58,808 nucleotides of DNA from Candidatus Saccharimonadota bacterium (GTDB lineage: Bacteria; Patescibacteriota; Saccharimonadia; Saccharimonadales; Saccharimonadaceae). The notes under the pieces were generated by a model. It was not told where the DNA came from and ran no database searches. It saw only the letters and a program-made list of their open reading frames with translations. This document shows, one piece after another, positions 33,332 to 40,313 of this stretch; within the stretch, counting starts at the first letter, position 1; each line of letters starts with the position of its first letter. The position numbers and the translations under genes were made by a program. Where the stretch lies: contig JAFUBT010000007.1 in assembly GCA_017460065.1 (NCBI GenBank), positions 1 to 58,808 of the forward strand. The letters run 5' to 3'.

Positions 33332-34108
33332 ATGAAAATTACGATTCTCGGCGCAGGCGCTTTTGGCAAAGCCATCGATAAAATTCTCACCGATAATCAT
33401 CACGAAACCAGTTTTTATGACCCTCTAGTTTTCCCCGAACAAAGTCTTGAAGCCGCTGCTCACAATAGTGTCGCCGTCGTCATCGCAATTCCGTCGCACA
33501 TTTTACCAGACTTCCTCCTGGATTATCCGGCACGGCTCAAAAAACTTCCCACAATTCTCACTAGCAAGGGGCTGTTCGACTTAGATTTGTTTCAAGACTT
33601 TCCGCAGTTTTCTGTTTTGTCTGGGCCAGCTTTTGCTGAAGAAATTCTCGCCAACAAAGCCACAACTATGACCGCATCCAGTGCTTTCGCGATGGGGATT
33701 TTCCAAAATCAGCAGATTTCGATTGAGCTCTGCCATGACGCACTGGGCATCCTGCTGTGCGGCGCCCTCAAAAACATTTACGCCATCGGCGCCGGCTATT
33801 ATAGCGAATCCGAAGACAATTTTGCCAACTTTCTCCAAAACGCCCACCTCGAAACCAAACAATACCTCGCCGACCACGGCGCGCAGGCCGATACCGCCGA
33901 ATTATCTTGTGGTCTTGGCGATCTAATACTCACTTGCACCAGCCAACGCTCACGCAACTTCCTTTGCGGTCGCTTACTGCGGGAGGGCCGCAGCCTAACC
34001 GAAATCCAGCAAGAACTACCAACCATCGAAGGACTCAATGCCCTCACCCGCGCCGACTACGAGCCATATCCGCTGCTCAGAAGTATTCGCGACCTCGTCC
34101 AGGCTTAA
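33332..34108 (+). CDS. gpsA: Compact NAD(P)-dependent glycerol-3-phosphate dehydrogenase
   Basis: 258 residues, clearly shorter than the usual 330 or so. It has the N-terminal Rossmann loop ILGAGAFGKAI, VVIAIPSH, the Lys motif TSKGLF, LSGPAFAEEI, GALKNIYAIGAGY and GLGDLILTCTSQRSRNF, all GpsA hallmarks. It makes sn-glycerol 3-phosphate for phospholipids. The shortening is mostly in the first domain (between residues 30 and 80) and at the C-terminus. TAAAAT (33319-33324) with TGC ends 7 nt before the ATG, so it is likely leaderless. Confidence 0.9.
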   Translation: MKITILGAGAFGKAIDKILTDNHHETSFYDPLVFPEQSLEAAAHNSVAVVIAIPSHILPDFLLDYPARLKKLPTILTSKGLFDLDLFQDFPQFSVLSGPAFAEEILANKATTMTASSAFAMGIFQNQQISIELCHDALGILLCGALKNIYAIGAGYYSESEDNFANFLQNAHLETKQYLADHGAQADTAELSCGLGDLILTCTSQRSRNFLCGRLLREGRSLTEIQQELPTIEGLNALTRADYEPYPLLRSIRDLVQA

Positions 34109-34145
34109 GGTATTATCGAGCTTTTTTCTCGTATATAATATTAGT

Positions 34146-37100
34146 ATGGATTTTGAGCAAGCATATAAGCGATTAAACGACCAACAACGTGCCGCTGTTG
34201 ATTATATTGACGGCCCACTATTAGTCATTGCCGGCCCTGGTACCGGCAAAACACAACTATTATCCGTGCGCGTTGCCAACATCCTCAAGCAAACCGACGT
34301 CAACCCCGAAAATATTCTTTGTCTCACTTTTACCGAAACTGGCGCCAGTAACATGCGCCATCGCTTAACCGACTTCATTGGCCCTGAAGCCTATAAAGTA
34401 CAGATTCAGACTTATCACGCCTTCGGTTCATATATCCTACAAGAGCACCGCCCCGACCTCAAAAACGCCATCGACGAACTCGAACAATTCACCATCGTGC
34501 GCGATATTCAGGCTAGCCTTCACCCCCGCGACCCACTCAAGCCGGAATATCTCACCAAAAATCTTATTCAAGCAATTAGCGACGTCAAGTCCGCCGCTTT
34601 ATCTGTTGACGACTTACACAAAGTCGTCAAACGCAACAAGCTCGACCAAGACGCTATTCTCAGTACCATCTCCGAACAAGTTAACGAGATTTTTAGTGAA
34701 ACTTTTAATAAGAAGACCGTTCTGCCAAAATATTTCGCCTTACTCGAAAGCCTCAAAAGCTTCGTCGATCATGCGCCAGAATACATCGTTGGTAAAATTG
34801 AGCCCCTAGCACGCGTGTATTATCGCAGTCTTGCAGACATCTTATTAAAAGACGACGGCAAAAGCCCTGCCACGCCACTTCGACGCTGGCGCGAGCAACA
34901 CTTCCGCAAAGACCGCCACGACCGCTGGGTGTTCAATACACTACCGACCATGCGCCTCGAAAGCCTTGCTAACATTATCGAGCAATACCAAAATCACCTC
35001 AAATCTGCCGGCCTGTTCGACTATAATGATATGATTTTGACCGCCATTGATTTACTGAAAAACGACGACGAAATCCGCTACAACACCCAAGAGCGTTTTC
35101 AGTATATATTACTCGATGAATTCCAGGACACCAACGATGCTCAGGCGCAACTGGTCGCACTTTTGACCGATAGCCCCAGCAACGAAGGCCGTCCTAACAT
35201 CATGGCGGTTGGCGATGACGACCAAGCAATCTACGGCTTCCAAGGCGCCAATAGCTCCAATTTCTTCGACTTTGACCAAAAATACCACCCCCAGCACATT
35301 TTTCTCAATCAAAACTATCGCTCGAGCGCCGACATCCTCAGCTTTGCTCACGAAGTTATTGAACAGGGCATTGACCGCTTCTGCAAAGCCGACAACGTCA
35401 ATATCGACAAAAATATCATCGCCGCCAACCCGCCCGCTCAGAGCGCAATTGAGCTACGCGAATTCCAATCATATCAAGCCGAATACTCTTATGTTGCCCA
35501 ACAAATCAAACACCTTATCGATCAGGGTATCAGCGGCCGAAACATCTCGGTCATCGCTCCGAAGCACAAATATCTTTTGTCGATTTTGCCATATTTGCAT
35601 ACGCTGGGCCTCAAAATTTCCTACACAAAGCGCGACAATATTCTGGATGACCCTAAGATTCAGAGCCTGCTAGAGTTCAGCGAATTACTCCTGGCACTCA
35701 ACAAACACCCCCGCGATGCCGATCCGTATTGTTTCCGCATTCTATCTTTGCCGTGCTGGCAAATCCCACCCGCAGAAGTCCTCACTATCGTCCAAAATGC
35801 CCGCGCTGCCAAGACCAGCATTATCGAAGAGCTCATCAAGCACGAAGACTACCGTGATTTTACCAATTTCGTCACCGACCTCGCCGCCAAAACCGAAACT
35901 TTCTCGGCGGAATACATCATCGCCGAAATCAGCAACCGCATCTTTGCCGACGAGGACAATTACGATTACTACGGCAAACTCAACACCTTACGTGACATGC
36001 TCATCGGCAAAGACAATCACCGTGCCAAAAAAATACGGCTCGCCGAGTTACGCGATATTCTCCGCGCTTATGAAGCAGCCGAAATTCAGATTCTTGACCG
36101 CTCACCCTATCGCGAAAGCGACGACGCCATCACTCTACAAACCGTTCATTCCGCCAAAGGTCTTGAGTACGAATACGTCTTCCTCATTGCCGCCGACAAC
36201 AAAAACTGGAGTGACGCCAGCGGCAACCGCGACCGCCTCTCACTACCACGCAACATGGAATACACTCACCACAGCGGCGATAGCCTTGATGAAAAACTTC
36301 GCGTCTTCTTCGTTGCTATCACGCGCGCCAAATCCCATCTGGTTCTGAGCTATAGCCTTTCCGACTTTGCTGGCAAAAAGGCCGACCGCCTCAAATTCCT
36401 CGACACCCGCGAAAGCGACGACGCCTCCATCGTCAGCCGCGTCCTGCCAGATAATTTTGCTACCGTTATCCCGAGCGATCAAGCCGCGCTCAATCCCGAC
36501 GACCTGTCACCCAACCAATGGTTCGACCGCTACCGTCCCGACGACGAAACTAAGCGAAATTTGCTCCTGCCCAAAGTCGAGCATTACCGCCTCTCGCCCA
36601 CTCATCTTAATACTTTTATCGATCTAGACTATGCCGGCCCCGAGGAATTTCTCAAACGCTACATCATCGGCGTCAGCGGCACCAGCTCGGCCGCTCTCAA
36701 TTACGGCAACTACGTCCATGACTTAATGGACCGCGTCAACAAAGAGCAACTCAGCAACGACGACGCAATGGCCCTATTCTACAAAATGGTTGACGAAGCC
36801 GATGCTACCGCCGAAGAAAAGCAAGAGCTTCGCCTCCGCGGCGACAGCGAGCTCCAACAGTTCCTAGCAGAGCGGGGCGATCAGCTACGCGCCACGCACG
36901 CCGAATCTGAGCGCGGCTTCTTCACGGAAAACATCATGCTGGGCGACATTCCTCTAACCGGTAAAATCGATCGCATCGAAATTGACGACGAGCATAAAAC
37001 CATTACCGTTGCCGATTTCAAAACTGGCCGTGCTCATCATCAGTGGAAGACCAATGATTCAACTTTCAAATACAAAATCCAACTGTATTTTTATAAGTTT

Positions 37101-37358
37101 TTGCTCGAAAACAGCCGCGAATATCGTAATTATAAAGTCACCAAGGGGCGCATCGACTGGATTGCCCCAGATGATTACGGCGACACCATCACCTTAGAGC
37201 TAAACTTCAACGATAAAGAAGCCGCCCAAATCAAACGGCTCATTGCGACAGTCTTCCATCATATCAAAACGCTCGACCTGCCAGACACTACCCAAGCCAC
37301 CACCGCCAGTGCACCTACCAAGGCCTTCTTCGATCAGCTACTGGCCGAGTCAGCTTGA
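34146..37358 (+). CDS. UvrD-family helicase fused to a RecB-like nuclease domain
   Basis: 1070 residues. Superfamily 1A motifs are LLVIAGPGTGKTQLL (I), LCLTFTETGA (Ia), YILLDEFQDTNDAQ (II), VGDDDQAIYGFQGA (III), LNQNYRS (IV), LQTVHSAKGLEYEYVFLI (V) and LRVFFVAITRAKSHL (VI). The C-terminal 250 residues form a PD-(D/E)XK nuclease domain with GKIDRIEID...ITVADFKTGR and the downstream Q-Y pattern. It resembles AddA/AdnB-type break-processing enzymes or PcrA. The frame opens at 34038, inside gpsA, but TATAAT (34134-34139) ends 6 nt before the ATG at 34146, so I use that start. It ends with TGA, inside the next promoter's -35 box. Confidence 0.92.
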   Translation: MDFEQAYKRLNDQQRAAVDYIDGPLLVIAGPGTGKTQLLSVRVANILKQTDVNPENILCLTFTETGASNMRHRLTDFIGPEAYKVQIQTYHAFGSYILQEHRPDLKNAIDELEQFTIVRDIQASLHPRDPLKPEYLTKNLIQAISDVKSAALSVDDLHKVVKRNKLDQDAILSTISEQVNEIFSETFNKKTVLPKYFALLESLKSFVDHAPEYIVGKIEPLARVYYRSLADILLKDDGKSPATPLRRWREQHFRKDRHDRWVFNTLPTMRLESLANIIEQYQNHLKSAGLFDYNDMILTAIDLLKNDDEIRYNTQERFQYILLDEFQDTNDAQAQLVALLTDSPSNEGRPNIMAVGDDDQAIYGFQGANSSNFFDFDQKYHPQHIFLNQNYRSSADILSFAHEVIEQGIDRFCKADNVNIDKNIIAANPPAQSAIELREFQSYQAEYSYVAQQIKHLIDQGISGRNISVIAPKHKYLLSILPYLHTLGLKISYTKRDNILDDPKIQSLLEFSELLLALNKHPRDADPYCFRILSLPCWQIPPAEVLTIVQNARAAKTSIIEELIKHEDYRDFTNFVTDLAAKTETFSAEYIIAEISNRIFADEDNYDYYGKLNTLRDMLIGKDNHRAKKIRLAELRDILRAYEAAEIQILDRSPYRESDDAITLQTVHSAKGLEYEYVFLIAADNKNWSDASGNRDRLSLPRNMEYTHHSGDSLDEKLRVFFVAITRAKSHLVLSYSLSDFAGKKADRLKFLDTRESDDASIVSRVLPDNFATVIPSDQAALNPDDLSPNQWFDRYRPDDETKRNLLLPKVEHYRLSPTHLNTFIDLDYAGPEEFLKRYIIGVSGTSSAALNYGNYVHDLMDRVNKEQLSNDDAMALFYKMVDEADATAEEKQELRLRGDSELQQFLAERGDQLRATHAESERGFFTENIMLGDIPLTGKIDRIEIDDEHKTITVADFKTGRAHHQWKTNDSTFKYKIQLYFYKFLLENSREYRNYKVTKGRIDWIAPDDYGDTITLELNFNDKEAAQIKRLIATVFHHIKTLDLPDTTQATTASAPTKAFFDQLLAESA

Positions 37359-37383
37359 CTTTTAATATAGAATTTGGTATAAT
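37355..37383 (+). promoter_or_regulatory. Promoter with -35 overlapping the helicase stop codon
   Basis: TTGACT (37355-37360) contains the TGA stop of the helicase gene. After 17 bp comes TATAAT (37378-37383). Confidence 0.9.
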
Positions 37384-37431
37384 AAAAGTAATTCGCAGAA
37401 ATTTTTTGTACCTTTCAAGGAGGTGAATTAG

Positions 37432-37647
37432 TTGGCGACCTATCAAGCCTGCAAGCATTGCGGTCGAGTCCGCATGTGTGAAGGCGGCTATTGCACGGAC
37501 TGCCGTATGTACCTAGGCGCCACCGGCACTCCAACTGCACGAGGCTCCGGCATAAGCTGCCCCTATTGTGGGGGAACTGGCAAAAAGACCCACATCTTAG
37601 GTCCGGCAACGCCATGCCCGCAATGCGACGGTACCGGACGGCTCTAA
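37432..37647 (+). CDS. Small zinc-finger protein with DnaJ-type CxxCxGxG repeats
   Basis: 71 residues. The N-terminal half has CKHC (7, 10) and CTDC (21, 24), a Cys4 zinc ribbon. The C-terminal half has CPYCGGTG (43-50) and CPQCDGTG (62-69), the two repeats of a DnaJ-type zinc knuckle. There is no J domain. It starts with TTG, compensated by a full-length Shine-Dalgarno site AAGGAGGTGA (37418-37427). The strong promoter and terminator suggest high expression. It may bind RNA, or act as a stand-alone redox or chaperone module; nothing nearby decides this. Confidence 0.8.
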   Translation: MATYQACKHCGRVRMCEGGYCTDCRMYLGATGTPTARGSGISCPYCGGTGKKTHILGPATPCPQCDGTGRL

Positions 37648-37664
37648 TCGGGCCACCTCAAAAC

Positions 37665-37720
37665 GACTCGCCCATTTAGCCTTAAACCCTGCAGTTTAAG
37701 GCCGGACGAGTCTTTTTTTT
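37665..37720 (+). terminator. Large intrinsic terminator
   Basis: Outer stem GACTCG/CGAGTC and inner stem CCTTAAAC/GTTTAAGG, then eight T. Confidence 0.95.
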
Positions 37721-37848
37721 GCCAGACAAAAACCTAAATGCTACAATAGTAGTATCAAGCCACGCTTCGGCCCCTGGCTTTGATTCATAAATTCCGACGC
37801 CAATAATTGCGTCACCATTCAACATCAACGCATTTGCAAAGGATTTTT
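37719..37848 (+). promoter_or_regulatory. Promoter and structured leader of the Y-polymerase operon
   Basis: TTGCCA (37719-37724, beginning in the previous T run), 17 bp, TACAAT (37742-37747) with TGC. The leader of about 95 nt opens with a strong hairpin ATCAAGCCA / TGGCTTTGAT with a CTTCGG-containing loop (about 37753-37784), then GACGC/GCGTC. The first hairpin matches in position and loop the one in the leader of the paralogous gene at 20089. Confidence 0.6.
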
Positions 37849-38133
37849 ATGGATCAAGCTACTTATACCCGACAACACCATTTACATCAGAACATCGAAG
37901 TCGATGCAACCTTCTCGCGCAATATTTTAGGCCACTGTCGGCCGATTGCCTTTCGCAATACATCTGGCAGAGAAGTCCGCATCAGCGAAATTGGCCTTGT
38001 TCACCCTAAGTACGATGGGCTCAAAACAATTTTTGCTTTCGACGTCACTGACGGCACCACCGACTACCGGCTCTGCCTCGACAGCGAAAATCTGAACTGG
38101 TACCTCGAATTCGAAGGAGATGCCGATGCCTGA
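37849..38133 (+). CDS. Small protein coupled to a Y-family polymerase
   Basis: 94 residues, beta-rich, paralogous to the product of 20089 (see there). It has HCRPIAFRNTSGREVRISEIG near the middle and NLNWYLEFEGDADA at the end. AAGGA lies 6 nt before the ATG. It overlaps the polymerase gene by 8 nt, so the two are translated together. In Firmicutes a small protein (YolD-like) also precedes UvrX-type Y-family polymerases; I see no sequence similarity to YolD, but the arrangement is parallel. A role as accessory or regulator of the polymerase is inference. Confidence 0.75.
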   Translation: MDQATYTRQHHLHQNIEVDATFSRNILGHCRPIAFRNTSGREVRISEIGLVHPKYDGLKTIFAFDVTDGTTDYRLCLDSENLNWYLEFEGDADA

Positions 38134-39373
38134 TTATCTTCCGCCACACCCCAGCAACGACACTATGTACATCGACCTCAATTCCTGCTTTGCCACTATC
38201 GAGCAGCAAGCACGTCCTATGCTGCGCGGCCGCCCTGTCGCCGTCACTAATCGCATTACCCCCAACGCCACTATTATCGCCGCCAGTTACGAGGCCAAGG
38301 CCTTCGGCGTCAAAGTCGGCATGCAGCGCTTTGCGGCCGAAGAGCTTTGCCCGCAACTAATTTTTGCCGAAACCGAGCCTAGCAAATATATCTTCGTCCA
38401 CCATAAGCTCCGTCGCATTATGCAAGATTACTCACCCAGCGTCACAATGAAGTCTATCGACGAGGGCGTACTTGATTTACACCAAGCGCCAGCGCGCATC
38501 CGTCAAATGCCCCATGCACAACTCGCCGCCGAAATTAAAGCACGTTTGCGCACCGAAATCGGCTGCTGGATGCGCTGCAATATCGGCATTGCCAGTAATC
38601 GTTTTTTGGCCAAAACCGCCGCTGAGCTACATAAGCCAGACGGCTTTGATGAAATTACCACCACCAATCAGCGCGCAATTTTCGCCCAACTTAAACTACT
38701 AGACCTACCCGGCATCAATGTCCGCATGCAGGCACGCCTCAATGCGGTCAATATCTTCACGCCCCTTGACTTGCTTGACGCCAGCGAAGACACGCTCGTC
38801 CGACTAGTCTGCCGGAGTATTGACGGCAGCAAATGGTATCGCCGCCTCCGCGGCATCGAAGTCGACCAAGCCGATCGCCCCATCCGCAGTATTGGCCGCC
38901 AATACGTACTTGAGAGCAAACAGCTCAGCCGCAGCGACATAGAAGCTCGCCTGATGCACCTTGCCGAGGACGTCGGTTATCGCCTTCGCAGCAAACAACT
39001 TTATGCCCGCGGCGTTTATCTTTGGGCATATGGCTACGACGGACAAAAACTCCACTATACCAAACTCGCTCCACGGGCCTTTAATACCGACCAGGCCATT
39101 CTAGCGCAAGCTAAAGCTCTATTCGCCCATGTCCCTACGCCGCAACGCATTATCGGCATTACGCTCTACAAGCTCCAAGCCACGGCCGACGCGCAACTCA
39201 GCTTCGAGCAATCAACTATCGACGCCCAGGAGCAGCTTTGTCTCGCCGCAGACCAAATCAACCTCCGCTTCGGCAATCGCAAAATCCACTACGCCGATAG
39301 CTGTAGCACCGACCACGTTAAGACTAAAATTCCTTTTGGCTCAACCCGCTATCTCGACCACTCCATCTCTTGA
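38126..39373 (+). CDS. Y-family DNA polymerase, UmuC/UvrX-like
   Basis: About 415 residues. The palm has MYIDLNSCFATIEQQ with the first catalytic Asp, and SIDEGVLDL with the Asp-Glu pair. IAASYEAKAFGVKVGM is the finger segment that follows, and IGIASNRFLAKTAAELHKPDG is the family signature. A helix-hairpin-helix (LKLLDLPGINVRMQARLN) and a little-finger domain complete the protein. The form SIDEGVLD and the small overlapping partner gene are closer to UmuC/UvrX than to DinB. GGAG 7 nt upstream favours the ATG at 38126 over the one at 38120. It ends with TGA inside the next -35 box. Confidence 0.93.
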   Translation: MPDYLPPHPSNDTMYIDLNSCFATIEQQARPMLRGRPVAVTNRITPNATIIAASYEAKAFGVKVGMQRFAAEELCPQLIFAETEPSKYIFVHHKLRRIMQDYSPSVTMKSIDEGVLDLHQAPARIRQMPHAQLAAEIKARLRTEIGCWMRCNIGIASNRFLAKTAAELHKPDGFDEITTTNQRAIFAQLKLLDLPGINVRMQARLNAVNIFTPLDLLDASEDTLVRLVCRSIDGSKWYRRLRGIEVDQADRPIRSIGRQYVLESKQLSRSDIEARLMHLAEDVGYRLRSKQLYARGVYLWAYGYDGQKLHYTKLAPRAFNTDQAILAQAKALFAHVPTPQRIIGITLYKLQATADAQLSFEQSTIDAQEQLCLAADQINLRFGNRKIHYADSCSTDHVKTKIPFGSTRYLDHSIS

Positions 39374-39398
39374 CTACAATGTTTTTTAATGTTACTAT
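39370..39398 (+). promoter_or_regulatory. Promoter with -35 overlapping the polymerase stop codon
   Basis: TTGACT (39370-39375) includes the TGA of the polymerase gene. After 17 bp comes TACTAT (39393-39398). The arrangement repeats that at 37355. Confidence 0.75.
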
Positions 39399-39463
39399 AT
39401 GAATTACCTCTACTGTCCCGTAGGGGAATACGCACTTTTCGTCAGGTCCGAAGGAGGTCCACT

Positions 39464-39778
39464 ATGTCCGTAGATTTAAGAAAGACCCTCATCCACGCCC
39501 GTACTGGTAAGACCGAGCTTGATGAGCTGGCACATTGCGTTGGCGAACAACTTCCCGTTGACTGTAACGCAACCGATATCGCCACAATTGCATGCAACAC
39601 CTTGGTTGGTCTTAAACATTACAAAAACCAACCAAACATGCAAGCGCTTACGGCTTACCTTGCACAAGGCGGCAACCCACTCCAATTGGGGGCCCAATTA
39701 GTCGACGTGTTCCAGCAAGATGCGCCAGATTTCGCCCAAGAATATGCCGCTACTAGCAAATTATTCTTTGGCGTATAG
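39464..39778 (+). CDS. Small helical protein of unknown function
   Basis: 104 residues, predicted all-helical by composition, with LDELAHCVGEQLPVDCNATDI and ALTAYLAQGGNPLQLGAQ. No family is recognised. The leader is about 59 nt and carries AAGGAGG at 39451-39457. With its consensus promoter and perfect terminator it belongs to the same class of independently expressed small genes as 7335, 17092 and 37432. Confidence 0.75.
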   Translation: MSVDLRKTLIHARTGKTELDELAHCVGEQLPVDCNATDIATIACNTLVGLKHYKNQPNMQALTAYLAQGGNPLQLGAQLVDVFQQDAPDFAQEYAATSKLFFGV

Positions 39779-39809
39779 GATCAATAGGACACGGCCACAT
39801 CCAAGGCAA

Positions 39810-39838
39810 GGCCGCCCACCTGGGCGGCCTATTTTTTT
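39810..39838 (+). terminator. Intrinsic terminator
   Basis: GGCCGCCC-ACCT-GGGCGGCC followed by TATTTTTTT. Confidence 0.95.
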
Positions 39839-39844
39839 AGAATC

Positions 39845-40171
39845 TTATTTTCCCTTCCGAAGTACCTTCGAACCCCTCTCCGTGCAGATGCCGCCATTCG
39901 CCCAAAAGCCTAATAACACTAAGAGAAACACTAGACTAAACCCAAAACACATTAAGCGCTCAACCAGCAACACTCCCTCATTGATAGCATCTAAGGTACC
40001 AAACCGCATCTCGCACTCGTCACGAGACAAATTATTATAGCCGCGGTCGCAAATTGTTTGCATCATGTTCGCTCGTCCATCTAACTCCTGATTCAACCCC
40101 AATCCCAACAATAGGGCGCCGCAGGACAATATCACGGCGACAAGTGTAAAAATGATTTTCTTCACATTCAT
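39845..40171 (-). CDS. Small two-helix membrane protein
   Basis: 108 residues. Residues 1-24 form a hydrophobic helix (KKIIFTLVAVILSCGALLLGLG), either an anchor or a signal with a weak lipobox-like ILSC. A short outside loop has two Cys (ICDRGYNNLSRDECEMRF) that could pair. The second helix is near residues 70-92 (LMCFGFSLVFLLVLLGFW). The start MNVKK at 40171 has an AGGA about 9 nt upstream; the frame is open to 40210 but without support. No family is recognised. Confidence 0.6.
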   Translation of the reverse strand: MNVKKIIFTLVAVILSCGALLLGLGLNQELDGRANMMQTICDRGYNNLSRDECEMRFGTLDAINEGVLLVERLMCFGFSLVFLLVLLGFWANGGICTERGSKVLRKGK

Positions 40172-40313
40172 GTTTGTTTTTCCTATTTGACTTTTGATAA
40201 CGATCATCATTTTTATATTATTCTATTCCGCAATGCCAGAGTCACAAAAAATACAAGCTCATCTCTTCTCGCGCAAGCCAGCCAACATCTGGTATTTTTT
40301 GTATAATATATCC

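Noticed and set aside
37849-38133. Membership of the small protein in the YolD family
   Set aside because: The gene arrangement is similar, but I could not see YolD-like sequence motifs, so only the analogy is stated.
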